From NCBI RefSeq assembly GCF_000821245.2, contig NZ_LN611423.1, forward strand, positions 308,095 to 372,094: a stretch of 64,000 nucleotides of DNA, in the 5' to 3' direction. The first letter of the stretch is position 1. Each line of letters starts with the position of its first letter. The DNA is from Virgibacillus senegalensis. Lineage in GTDB: Bacteria; Bacillota; Bacilli; Bacillales; Amphibacillaceae. Positions 7,934 to 15,595 of this stretch are shown piece by piece. The notes under the pieces are model-generated. The model saw only the letters and a program-made list of their open reading frames with translations. It was not told the DNA's origin and made no database searches. The translations under genes and the position numbers were made by a program.

Positions 7934-8254
7934 TCAGCCTAACTGCTGGCCGAGAAACTCTTGTACTTCTTCGGGAGTTTTCGTGTAGGCACTATGCTGG
8001 TGGGCAAGCTTTTCTCCATTCTGGAAAATAAGCAGGCTCGGAATCCCCATTACTTCATGCTCTTCCGCCAGTCCTTTTACTTCATCGCTATTCACTTGAT
8101 ACCATTTATATTGATTATACTCTTCAAGAATATCCCCAATAAACATGTCCATCCGTTTGCAGTCCGGACACCAATCCGCATAAAATTTAACGATTACAGG
8201 CTCTGCAGAATTGATTACCTCATTGAACTGTTCGCGTGTTTTGATTTCTTCCAT
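7934..8254 (-). CDS. ydbP: Thioredoxin-like protein, YdbP family
   Basis: 106-residue cytoplasmic thioredoxin fold with active site WCPDCK at about residues 28-33, the cis-proline segment VMGIPSLLIF near 70 and C-terminal EEVQEFLGQQL. FYADWCPDCKRMDMFIGDIL and EEYNQYKWYQVNSDE agree closely with my recollection of B. subtilis YdbP, whose physiological partner is unknown. The CPDC centre predicts a redox potential different from CGPC thioredoxins. The ATG chosen is the one following GGGGATGG at 8 nt; an in-frame ATG 12 nt upstream has the ribosome site directly against it. Confidence 0.85.
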   Translation of the reverse strand: MEEIKTREQFNEVINSAEPVIVKFYADWCPDCKRMDMFIGDILEEYNQYKWYQVNSDEVKGLAEEHEVMGIPSLLIFQNGEKLAHQHSAYTKTPEEVQEFLGQQLG

Positions 8255-8427
8255 CTTTTTTTCCATCCCCTTTCTTTGCAATAAAACTACCACCCGTCCC
8301 AATGTTATTCAAGTTTTACGCTTGAATGTCTCTTATTGCGAGTGAACGCTTTATAAAAATTAAGGAGAAGCTCCACTTTAGGAGAGCGTAGCAATTTCCA
8401 TTTCGGATAGTCGTTTTGTTATAAAGA

Positions 8428-8451
8428 CAAAAACTCGCCGATTGGCGAGCC
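8428..8451 (-). terminator. Terminator of the DUF368 gene
   Basis: Perfect CTCGCC/GGCGAG stem with a 4-nt loop, followed by TTTTTG on the minus strand. Confidence 0.85.
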
Positions 8452-8474
8452 TTTAAGTGAAAGGTATTACTGTA

Positions 8475-9287
8475 TTACGAATACTCGACCCTGCCAAGCA
8501 ATACCGCTGCAGCGAGACCAACAGCAAAAGCGATGATACTGATGATCACGAACTCCAGATCCTTCGGCCAGCCGGGGAAAATGACTGCCACAGAACCGAT
8601 CACAAGTCCGATCACCAGCGCATAGGTAGCTGAAGGATACCTCGCCATAAAATAATGGATTATTTTACTCATGACCACTATTCCGATTAGAATACCGGCC
8701 CCCACCACAAAGATGATGTCCAATTGAAAATCTTTTATAGCATGGATGATGGTCGTATAAGCTCCGATAATCAACAATATCAAAGATCCACTGATTCCCG
8801 GGAGGACCATCGCACTGCTTGCGATAAAACCTGCAAAAAACAGATACACGTATGTACCAATATCAAGATTGGTAATCTGATCCGGCTCTTCTGCAGGAAA
8901 AAAAGCTATGGAGGCAATAAGAGCTGCGCCAACCAGAAGCAGGATGACATGTTTTACTTTAAAGTTATGCTTTGCATCTGCTTTATGAAATAAAAAGGGC
9001 AAGACGCCAATGATTAATCCGAGAAAGAAGAATTGTGTAGGACCTGGGTAATGATCAAACAGCCATTCTATCACATTGGCCAGCAGCAGGATTGCCCCGA
9101 TGATTCCAACACCCAACGGAAACAAGAAGCCCAAATGCCGTTTCCATTCCTTGCTGAAAAACCCATTGACAGAAGCAATCAGCCGATCATAGATTCCCAG
9201 GATTACTGCTATCGTTCCGCCGCTGACACCGGGTACCACATCACTTGCCCCCATTAACAGTCCTCGATAAATATTTTTCCATTCCAT
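8475..9287 (-). CDS. popT: DUF368 polyprenyl-phosphate transporter
   Basis: 270-residue polytopic membrane protein with about eight hydrophobic segments. It carries the two family repeats MGASDVVPGVSGGTIAVILG (residues 13-32) and SSAMVLPGISGSLILLIIGA (about 157-176), which identify DUF368. Family members were recently shown to return undecaprenyl phosphate to the inner leaflet for cell wall synthesis and are named PopT; they are reported to matter in alkaline or saline conditions. Function here is by homology. TAAAGGAG lies 11 nt before the ATG. Monocistronic with its own terminator. Confidence 0.88.
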   Translation of the reverse strand: MEWKNIYRGLLMGASDVVPGVSGGTIAVILGIYDRLIASVNGFFSKEWKRHLGFLFPLGVGIIGAILLLANVIEWLFDHYPGPTQFFFLGLIIGVLPFLFHKADAKHNFKVKHVILLLVGAALIASIAFFPAEEPDQITNLDIGTYVYLFFAGFIASSAMVLPGISGSLILLIIGAYTTIIHAIKDFQLDIIFVVGAGILIGIVVMSKIIHYFMARYPSATYALVIGLVIGSVAVIFPGWPKDLEFVIISIIAFAVGLAAAVLLGRVEYS

Positions 9288-9396
9288 ATCCTAATGGTCT
9301 CCTTTAATTAACGACTTGTTACAGAAAATATCATACCAAAAAAGCGTCCAGTTTTATATGGATTTTCACTCTTTCACTTGATTAGAACCAGATTCC

Positions 9397-9464
9397 GGGG
9401 ACAGTCCCCCACCACACTGTCGCTTTAGCGCGACGTTGTGTTACTGCGATGGGGGACTGTCCCC
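9397..9464. repeat. Palindromic intergenic repeat (REP-like)
   Basis: Arms at 9397-9411 and 9450-9464 are perfect 15-nt reverse complements (GGGGACAGTCCCCCA). A second imperfect hairpin is nested inside: CACACTGTCGC against GCGACGTTGTG around TTTAGC. Each outer arm is itself nearly palindromic. No T-run follows, so it is not a simple terminator. Confidence 0.8.
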
Positions 9465-9541
9465 CTTTAGAAAAACTAGTGATAATCCAATTATCGTGTA
9501 AATACACTTAATTGATACTTATTTGAAGGGGGATAAGTGCT

Positions 9542-10351
9542 GTGGGGGATTTTATTCAAAGTGCATTATTTGAGCATCGTTTTTGGCTGCAGGTTTTGGG
9601 AGATCATGCCCGCTTTATCCGCGACTCCTTATATCCTTCGGAGAAAAAGGATATTGAATTGTCCAGGCATTTCGTTAACAGATTTGATACATTGCTAAAG
9701 GAAACCGAAACGATCACCAATACAAATGTCATCGCCTTTACAAAACAAGCCGAATCTGCCGTTGACGAAATGAAAACTTTTAAGCTATCCATCATTGAAC
9801 GCCATCTAATCGGCAAAATCGGCATCCATCTGACACCTACGTTTATTAATCACATGGTAAATGAATTGGAAGAATACCAACTCGTCATCCATTATTTGAA
9901 ACAGGGCGAGGCACCGCCGATATTCCACGAGCTTCACCACCATTTGGTGTGGCTTCTTGATGCTTCCGGTCATGCAGGCGCCATCAATGATCAGCTGGAC
10001 GGAGTAGAAAAAAGACTAAAGAAAAAGAGCAAAGACTTTAGCAGACATTTTGATCAATTCTATATAAAAGCCGTCGAGCTGACCGGCTATCTTCGGGCCA
10101 ACCTTGAATCTTTTCCTGCTTTGCATCGATTTAACAGCGATGTGCAAATCGAAATCAATCTATTCAAGACGTTTTTGCATGAACTGGAAGAAATGGAATT
10201 ATCGGAAACAGTACTCGGAACGTTCTCCGGTTTGATGGCAGATCACATGTACCGGGAAGAGTGCTACTATCTGATGAAGCTGGCAGAATCCAGCCAGACG
10301 GAACCCCCTGACTGTGACCCAACATCGCCAAGGCTCCCGGACCCTCACTGA
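9542..10351 (+). CDS. DUF2935 domain protein (ferritin-like helical bundle)
   Basis: 269 residues, all-helical, consisting of two similar halves. Conserved metal-type residues can be seen in ALFEHRFWLQVLGDHARF (residues 8-25), FHELHHHLVWLLD (about 124-136) and ADHMYREECYYLMKL (about 232-246), the hallmarks of DUF2935. Function is unknown; a bound di-metal site is inferred from the E-H and H-E pairs. The GTG start follows AAGGGGG by about 9 nt. Confidence 0.82.
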   Translation: MGDFIQSALFEHRFWLQVLGDHARFIRDSLYPSEKKDIELSRHFVNRFDTLLKETETITNTNVIAFTKQAESAVDEMKTFKLSIIERHLIGKIGIHLTPTFINHMVNELEEYQLVIHYLKQGEAPPIFHELHHHLVWLLDASGHAGAINDQLDGVEKRLKKKSKDFSRHFDQFYIKAVELTGYLRANLESFPALHRFNSDVQIEINLFKTFLHELEEMELSETVLGTFSGLMADHMYREECYYLMKLAESSQTEPPDCDPTSPRLPDPH

Positions 10352-10450
10352 TCAAGAAACTTCTTTTATACGCTCCTATGGTTGCAAGCAGCTTTTTACC
10401 CGTTTCACTCTACCGAGATAGTGGAACTATTCTGCTAAAGGAGTGATACG

Positions 10451-10957
10451 ATGACACGAGATAGAATATCCACGTTCCTATTTTCGGATGACGGCAAAAT
10501 CCCGAACAACCCTGACCTTCCGTTACTTGTTTATCCAGAAGTGTTATTGGATCGGGTAGTCGACTGTGAAATGATCTTACGCGGGAATAATTGGCGGAAT
10601 AGCTGGACTGGTGGTGTATTCGATTATCACCATTTTCACAGTAACACCCATGAAGTCCTGGGCGTTATCAGCGGGAAAGCCATGATTGCTTTTGGAGGTG
10701 AACAAGGAAAAGATATCCAAGTCGCTGCAGGCGATGTGGTGATCATTCCAGCCGGTGTCGGTCATAAGAAAATCGAAGCCAGTCCTGATTTCAAAGTTGT
10801 TGGAGCATATCCAGACGGAGCTCAACACGATTTATTAACAGGGAAGCCAGAGGAAAGGGATCAAGCGCTGAAAAAAATTGCGGATGTGCCGGTCCCCGAT
10901 CTGGATCCTGTATTTGCAGAAGATGGGCCCCTGATGGAATTATGGACAAAAGGTTAA
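10451..10957 (+). CDS. Cupin-domain protein, YjlB-like
   Basis: 168-residue single cupin. Motif 1 is YHHFHSNTHEVLGVISGKA near residues 58-76 and motif 2 is GDVVIIPAGVGHKK near 97-110, giving the expected His/Glu metal ligands. The opening IPNNPDLPLLVYP and overall length match B. subtilis YjlB. Enzymatic activity unknown. AAAGGAGTGATACG precedes the ATG. A terminator follows directly. Confidence 0.85.
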   Translation: MTRDRISTFLFSDDGKIPNNPDLPLLVYPEVLLDRVVDCEMILRGNNWRNSWTGGVFDYHHFHSNTHEVLGVISGKAMIAFGGEQGKDIQVAAGDVVIIPAGVGHKKIEASPDFKVVGAYPDGAQHDLLTGKPEERDQALKKIADVPVPDLDPVFAEDGPLMELWTKG

Positions 10958-10965
10958 GCGGGTTT

Positions 10966-10995
10966 GGCTGGCCAAACGTGTTGGACAGCCTTTTT
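10966..10995 (+). terminator. Terminator of the cupin gene
   Basis: GGCTG-G-CCAA pairs with TTGG-A-CAGCC around a 5-nt loop, followed by TTTTT. Confidence 0.75.
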
Positions 10996-11000
10996 GGTGG

Positions 11001-11226
11001 TTACATTTCTTCCGGAGCTTGTATTCCCAGCAAACGCAACCCTTCTTTAAGGACAACGGACACGGCAAAAGTTAGTGCCAAACGTTGCCCTTTCCACTTT
11101 CCTTCCTCCAGAATACGGGTGCTTGCATAGTATTTGTTGAAAGCTTGCGCAAGGTCGACTACATATTTGGCAATTTGGGATGGATCATCTTGCTTCGATG
11201 CCCGTTGGATAACCGAAGGAAAAGCA
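11001..11226 (-). pseudogene. C-terminal fragment of arginyl-tRNA synthetase
   Basis: About 74 codons ending in TAA at 11001-11003 read as the DALR anticodon-binding end of ArgS: YVVDLAQAFNKYYASTRIL, GKWKGQRLALTFAVSVVLK and the family ending LRLLGIQAPEEM. The similarity stops abruptly at about 11226, just after FPSVIQ, and everything upstream (the catalytic domain with HIGH and KMSKS) is missing. It cannot encode an active enzyme. It is convergent with the cupin gene. A decayed second argS copy, or the leftover of a rearrangement that moved argS, are the likely explanations. Confidence 0.85.
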
Positions 11227-11267
11227 GAGGTTGAAACAGATTATGCAAGCACTTTTTACACCTTGAT

Positions 11268-11294
11268 GTTTAGACAAGCAATCACCCGGGGTAG
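11268..11294 (+). promoter_or_regulatory. Possible sigma-B promoter of the yfhE-like gene
   Basis: GTTTAG (11268-11273) and GGGTAG (11289-11294) spaced 15 nt resemble the general-stress consensus GTTTAA-N12/14-GGGTAT. It lies 42 nt before the start codon. Confidence 0.45.
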
Positions 11295-11335
11295 AGGTAT
11301 ACGGAAACCCCAAATCCAAGGAAAGGATGACCGTG

Positions 11336-11503
11336 ATGGCAAAAAAGACGCAATATCAGCCGATTCGAGGAGAAGGGTACCAATTATCCGATGCACAGGA
11401 AGTACGTTATGCGAAGGAATTCAAGCAGGCAGACATTGCCGGCGGGTATCGCCGTTCTAAAGTTAGAGAAGCAAAAAACGAAAACCCGGATTTGTTGAAA
11501 TAG
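11336..11503 (+). CDS. YfhE-family small protein, 55 aa
   Basis: ATG preceded by AAAGGATG, stop followed within 15 nt by a perfect terminator. The core LSDAQEVRYAKEFKQADIAG followed by GYRR matches the short B. subtilis YfhE family (LSSTQEV.YG.EFKKAD.A.GY), a general stress protein of unknown mechanism. The product is small, basic and soluble, with no signal peptide. A sigma-B-like promoter upstream agrees with a stress role. Its upstream neighbour is the argS fragment. Confidence 0.85.
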   Translation: MAKKTQYQPIRGEGYQLSDAQEVRYAKEFKQADIAGGYRRSKVREAKNENPDLLK

Positions 11504-11513
11504 CCTGATTTCT

Positions 11514-11558
11514 ATAATGGCTGTCCAAAGCTCAAAAGACTTTGGACAGCCATTTTTA
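11514..11558 (+). terminator. Terminator of the yfhE-like gene
   Basis: Perfect 14-bp stem ATGGCTGTCCAAAG/CTTTGGACAGCCAT with a 9-nt loop, followed by TTTTT. Confidence 0.93.
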
Positions 11559-11675
11559 TGAGTTTTGATCAAAGCCATCTGAAAACGCGACAGGGAAACC
11601 CTTGAAAACCCGACAAAATACACGAAATTTTTTCTTCCCTTTTTCAAGTGTTTTTTATCAAAAGAAAAACAAAAT

Positions 11676-11810
11676 GTGGTATCATAATAAGAGATAACAT
11701 GATTGAAATAGGCCGTAGCTGCAACTGCGGCCAAGGATAGCCGTTCCTTCAGGGGATCGGCCTGGTGAATAGACCTCTCCCTTTTTACCGGCAGGGAGGT
11801 CTATTTTTTA
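11676..11810 (+). ncRNA. Possible antitoxin RNA of a type I toxin-antitoxin pair
   Basis: An extended -10 (TGGTATCAT) near 11671-11680 would start a transcript of about 125 nt ending at a strong terminator at 11768-11809. The transcript is highly structured (GGCCGTAGC...GCGGCC) and overlaps the 3' end of the small toxin frame on the opposite strand. The tail-to-tail overlap follows the known plan of TxpA/RatA-type pairs. Expression is inference. Confidence 0.45.
11768..11809 (+). terminator. Terminator overlapping the toxin stop codon
   Basis: AATAGACCTCtCCCT pairs with AGGGAGGTCTATT (one bulged T), followed by TTTTTT. The toxin stop codon and last two codons lie in the distal arm. Confidence 0.85.
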
Positions 11811-11896
11811 TTGGTTAATTTAATCACCAATGTGAACAACGCAATGAGAAAGGTTCCAAACGAAAACATAACCATGAACACCTCAAACGTCTCCAC
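11801..11896 (-). CDS. Holin-like (type I) toxin peptide, 31 aa
   Basis: GTG start 5 nt after GGGGGTGA, 31 codons. The peptide starts METFEVFMVMFSFGTFLIAL and ends in a lysine-rich tail (KLTNKK), i.e. one membrane span with a charged C-terminus. This follows the putative holin-like toxin (Hol_Tox) and BsrG/TxpA pattern of M-x-[TV]-[YF]-E then a hydrophobic segment. An in-frame ATG six bases upstream lies too close to the ribosome site. Such peptides insert in the membrane and are silenced by an antisense RNA; the opposite strand here carries a suitable terminated transcript. Confidence 0.7.
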   Translation of the reverse strand: METFEVFMVMFSFGTFLIALFTLVIKLTNKK

Positions 11897-12095
11897 TGGC
11901 ATCACCCCCGTTCTTCCCTGGTATGGGAGCTAGCCGACCCGCCCTCCGAGAACAGCCTATCCTATCGCTAGTATAACACAAAACCGAACAAACGTTCCCT
12001 ATTCCTGCAAAAACCCGACTTTTTTCTTAATTCTTTGTTGTCGATTTCCAATCTTAACCGTCTATAAAGTGAGCAAGCTAGAAGGGGGAATATAT

Positions 12096-12794
12096 GTGAT
12101 CACGGTAAAAAATTTATACCATCACTTTGAACTTGGCAAAAAGGGGGACAAAACAATCCTCTCTGTTTTACAAGACATTTCTTTTCAGGTAAAGGAAAAA
12201 GAAATTGTATCAATCAAAGGACGGAGCGGCTCCGGTAAATCAACGCTTCTTCATTTGATCAGTGGATTTATCCGACCTGTTCAAGGGGAAATATGGATTA
12301 ACGGCACCAAAGTGACCGATTTAAATGAATCAGAATTTGCCGCTTTCCGTCTACAAAATGTCGGTTTCATCTTTCAGAATTTCCAATTGATTCCGAGCAT
12401 GACAGCCTATCAAAACGTAGAGCTCCCCTTAATTCTACGGGGAACGACAGAGGAAGACCGAAAAAACATGGTGGAAGTTACGCTTCGTAAGGTTGGATTG
12501 GAAAACCATGGCGACCATTATCCAAGCGAGCTTTCCGGCGGGCAGCAGCAACGAGTAAGCATTGCCCGTGCCCTTGTACTAAATCCGCCTTTGATTCTGG
12601 CGGATGAGCCTACTGGAAGCCTTGACAGTGAAACAGAGGAAAATCTTCTGGATTTTATTCAACAACTAAACAATGAGTTAGGAATCACCTTTCTGATCAT
12701 CACTCATGATGACCAGGTTGCTCGCATCGGGAACCGAACAATTGAGTTAGCAGATGGCGCTTTGGTAGAAGGGGAGGTTCTCCATGAAGTTTAA
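12096..12794 (+). CDS. MacB/LolD-type ABC transporter ATPase
   Basis: 232 residues. Walker [10 protein letters not shown] near residue 43, Q-loop [12 protein letters not shown], signature [15 protein letters not shown] and Walker [13 protein letters not shown] near 165, H-loop ITHDD. This is the subfamily that drives three-part exporters with FtsX-like permeases. The GTG start follows AAGGGGG by 8 nt; an open frame extends 9 codons upstream without a site. Its end overlaps the permease start by 11 nt, so the two are translationally coupled. Confidence 0.9.
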   Translation: MITVKNLYHHFELGKKGDKTILSVLQDISFQVKEKEIVSIKGRSGSGKSTLLHLISGFIRPVQGEIWINGTKVTDLNESEFAAFRLQNVGFIFQNFQLIPSMTAYQNVELPLILRGTTEEDRKNMVEVTLRKVGLENHGDHYPSELSGGQQQRVSIARALVLNPPLILADEPTGSLDSETEENLLDFIQQLNNELGITFLIITHDDQVARIGNRTIELADGALVEGEVLHEV

Positions 12795-14127
12795 AGACCA
12801 AATCCAATTTGTCAGGCAAAACATGAAGAAAAACAAGGTCCGCGTGTTCATGACCATGCTGGCAACAGCAATTGGTTGTGCTTTTCTCATTGTCCTTGCC
12901 TCAGTCGGTTTCGGCCTGCATGATTCCTTGATACAGAATATCTTGCAGGATCGGGCTGTAACAGAAATACAGGTACACGGAAAAGAGAACGATGGTAATT
13001 ACGAAGGATTGAAAAATAGCGATATCGACTATATGGAATCCCTCCATGGCGTTAAAGCCGTCACTCGTAACAAGCAGATCCAGCAATCGCCTGTCTTCTC
13101 GGTTAATGGCTACCAAACCCAGTCGATAGCGAAGACTACCGACTTCCCCTCTGAACTTAAAGCGGGAATGGAATTGTCAGAAGGCCGGCTCCCCAAAAAG
13201 GACGACGAAATAATTGTCGGCTATCATTTCGCTTCCTATCTGATAGATGAATCTAACAGTGACGAAGAGCTGGTGGATCAACAAGGACAGATAAAAGAGG
13301 AATATCGGTATGACGAGGACCTAATCGGAAAAGAAATAGAAATGAAGGTCATTCAAATGGAGGACAATGAAGAAAAGTCTCATACCATCCCTTTGACTGT
13401 TACAGGAATTACCGAAGCCCCTGCCAGGGAATGGGCTGAAGATCGGGATGTCTATATTTCTGAGTCCGTTTTACAGGAGGTCGAGGCGTTTACAGGGACC
13501 AATCGAGGGATGATTGTAACGCCAGGTCAGGGTGAGTCCTATGATCAAGGAGAAGAGGACTTCTATGACCAGGTAACCATATATGCAGAAAACATGGAAG
13601 TGGTAAAAGAAATTTCCGACCAGCTGGACAACGAAAACTATGCTTCTTATTCGGTCGTAAATGAAATGGAGCAGGTCAACATGGTATTCACGATTGTCAA
13701 AACCGGACTGATCATCGTTGGTACTATTGCTGTTTTAATCGCCTCCATCGGCATCTACAACACGATGACCATGGCTGTAACCGAACGGGCTCCGGACATT
13801 GGGATCATGAAAGCAATCGGTGCTAAACCGAAGACCATTAAACGGATTTTCATACTGGAAAGCAGTTTGATTGGCCTGTCCGGAGCTTTGATCGGTACCG
13901 TTATTGCCTATATCGTCAGTATGGCCGTAAACTTTGGACTTCCTTTAATCCTTGAAAGTGCATTTCAGGAAGAATTACCCCCAGAGCTGCGTTTCTCCTT
14001 GATACCTTGGACACTTGTCTTGATCGCCGTCGGTATCTGTTTGATTGTCACTATACTATCCGGCTTGCGTCCGGCAAACCATGCAACAAACATCGATGTA
14101 TTAAAGGCCATGCGCCGCGAAGTGTAA
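12784..14127 (+). CDS. MacB/FtsX-type ABC transporter permease
   Basis: 447 residues. One membrane helix near residues 21-45, a large extracytoplasmic MacB-PCD domain (about 46-300, acidic), then three helices near 305-330, 360-385 and 405-430, ending in ANHATNIDVLKAMRREV. The GIYNTMTMAVTERAPDIGIMK loop after the second helix is the FtsX signature. Works with the overlapping ATPase to export peptides, lipids or drugs; the substrate is unknown. It resembles YknZ, and a candidate YknW/X pair lies at 4.3-6.4 kb rather than beside it. Confidence 0.9.
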   Translation: MKFKDQIQFVRQNMKKNKVRVFMTMLATAIGCAFLIVLASVGFGLHDSLIQNILQDRAVTEIQVHGKENDGNYEGLKNSDIDYMESLHGVKAVTRNKQIQQSPVFSVNGYQTQSIAKTTDFPSELKAGMELSEGRLPKKDDEIIVGYHFASYLIDESNSDEELVDQQGQIKEEYRYDEDLIGKEIEMKVIQMEDNEEKSHTIPLTVTGITEAPAREWAEDRDVYISESVLQEVEAFTGTNRGMIVTPGQGESYDQGEEDFYDQVTIYAENMEVVKEISDQLDNENYASYSVVNEMEQVNMVFTIVKTGLIIVGTIAVLIASIGIYNTMTMAVTERAPDIGIMKAIGAKPKTIKRIFILESSLIGLSGALIGTVIAYIVSMAVNFGLPLILESAFQEELPPELRFSLIPWTLVLIAVGICLIVTILSGLRPANHATNIDVLKAMRREV

Positions 14128-14151
14128 ATAAAACCAGGGACCAGATAGATC

Positions 14152-14190
14152 AAAGAGACGGACCATTACGCAAGGTCCGTCTCTTTTTTT
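14152..14190 (+). terminator. Terminator of the MacB-type exporter operon
   Basis: Perfect stem AGAGACGGACC/GGTCCGTCTCT followed by seven or more T. Confidence 0.93.
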
Positions 14191-14230
14191 CTTTTCTGGA
14201 AAGGTTAACCCTCAGCATGACAGATTTCTA

Positions 14231-15040
14231 TCACCCCAGGGCAACATCTAATATCATCATCACGGCGAAACCGATCATCAAACTCATCGTAGCCAGTTGG
14301 ATATGGCCCTTCTCCTGTGATCCGGGAATTACTTCTTTTGCGACTACAAATATCATCGCTCCGGCTGCAAAGCTTAAAGCATAAGGAAGCAGCGGCTGAA
14401 TAAAGACAACAGCCAAAGCGCCGACAACAGCCGCCACCGGTTCTACCATCCCGGAAAACTGACCGTAGTAGAAGCTTTTCCATTTCGACATCCCGTCTCT
14501 GCGCAGCGGCATGGAAACGGCTGTGCCTTCAGGGATATTTTGAATGCCAATCCCTATCGCCAATGCGATGGCTCCTGACAAGGAAGTAGTAGTGAACTCA
14601 GATGACAAGGCGCCAAATGCCACCCCAATCGCGAGCCCTTCCGGAATATTATGCAGGGTGATCGAGAAGACGAGCATAGCGGTCCGCCGCTTCGCCTTTT
14701 TATCTTTAATGTCCCGGAAATATAACCGTTCATCTATAAGCGGCATTATCCGATCCACCAGCATCAAAAACAATCCGCCAAGCAAAAAACCGGTGACCGC
14801 AGGAACGACTGGCTGATATCCCTGCTCTTCTGCCATCGAAATCGCCGGGGCCAGCAAAGACCAAAAACTAGCGGCAATCATGACACCGCCAGCAAATGCG
14901 AGCATACTATCAAACAGTTTTTGATTGGCTTTCTTGGTAAAGAAAACAAAAGAAGCTCCTAAAGCCGTACTGGCCCAGGTAAATATCGTAATAACCAGTG
15001 CTTGTAACACAGGACTTAACTCAGAAAACCATTCCGCCAC
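14231..15040 (-). CDS. ZIP-family divalent metal transporter
   Basis: 269 residues with about eight hydrophobic segments. The metal-site helices carry TLHNIPEGLAIGVAFG and GIQNIPEGTAVSMPL, the paired N-P-E-G motifs of ZupT/GufA-type ZIP transporters that import zinc, iron or manganese. The GTG start lies 8 nt after AAAGGAG; the longer upstream frame lacks a site. Convergent with the ABC exporter. Metal specificity and regulation are not visible. Confidence 0.9.
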   Translation of the reverse strand: MAEWFSELSPVLQALVITIFTWASTALGASFVFFTKKANQKLFDSMLAFAGGVMIAASFWSLLAPAISMAEEQGYQPVVPAVTGFLLGGLFLMLVDRIMPLIDERLYFRDIKDKKAKRRTAMLVFSITLHNIPEGLAIGVAFGALSSEFTTTSLSGAIALAIGIGIQNIPEGTAVSMPLRRDGMSKWKSFYYGQFSGMVEPVAAVVGALAVVFIQPLLPYALSFAAGAMIFVVAKEVIPGSQEKGHIQLATMSLMIGFAVMMILDVALG

Positions 15041-15239
15041 AAAGACATCTCCTTTACACCATCTATTTCCACGCAATGAATCATTATTTTGCCATGTGCA
15101 TTTTTGTTTACCTAAGGAAAAACTATCACTACCTCAGTGTATGACTCTCCTTTGAAAGTGTCAATTCATTCCGTTTCTAAATTTTCAAAAGAAAACAAGA
15201 GAGATACCGATAATTATGTATTTCCCTATAGTTCCAGCC

Positions 15240-15269
15240 AAAAAAATCCCGCCTGGACAGGCAGGATTT
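15240..15269 (-). terminator. Terminator of the YkvA-family gene
   Basis: TCCTGCCT/AGGCGGGA stem (one G:T pair) with loop GTCC, followed by seven T on the minus strand. Confidence 0.85.
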
Positions 15270-15273
15270 TGAC

Positions 15274-15555
15274 TTATGTTTTATATAGTCCGTGTTTTTC
15301 CTTCAGGCTTTCCGGGGCCATCTTCACCATCCGCTGCAGGATAAAACCCGCAACAGCTACATCGTCGAAAACCCCGAAAACCATTAGAAAATCGGGAATA
15401 ATATCAAAAGGGAAAACGATATATCCTATGATAAGCAATACCGATAAACCTTTGGTTGCCATGTTCACCTCTTTGGATAAAAAGAAATCTTTTAAAAATG
15501 GCAACGATTTTTTGAAATTAAACAGGAACTTCAGCCTGCGTACAAATCTTAACAT
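15274..15555 (-). CDS. YkvA/DUF1232 family membrane-associated protein
   Basis: 93 residues. The core GYIVFPFDIIPDFLMVFGVF then DDVAVAGFIL is the DUF1232 signature, preceded by a basic amphipathic N-terminus. One hydrophobic hairpin is predicted. Function unknown in all members I know. AAAGGAAATCGAC precedes the ATG. Confidence 0.85.
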   Translation of the reverse strand: MLRFVRRLKFLFNFKKSLPFLKDFFLSKEVNMATKGLSVLLIIGYIVFPFDIIPDFLMVFGVFDDVAVAGFILQRMVKMAPESLKEKHGLYKT

Positions 15556-15595
15556 GTCGATTTCCTTTCTGCTCTTTATAACCCTTTATTAGTCG

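Noticed and set aside
11134-11460. 108-codon plus-strand frame
   Set aside because: It spans the antisense of the argS fragment and an out-of-frame part of the yfhE-like gene.
11384-11734. 116-codon minus-strand frame
   Set aside because: It covers the yfhE-like gene, its terminator and the antitoxin RNA region in antisense, without a ribosome site.
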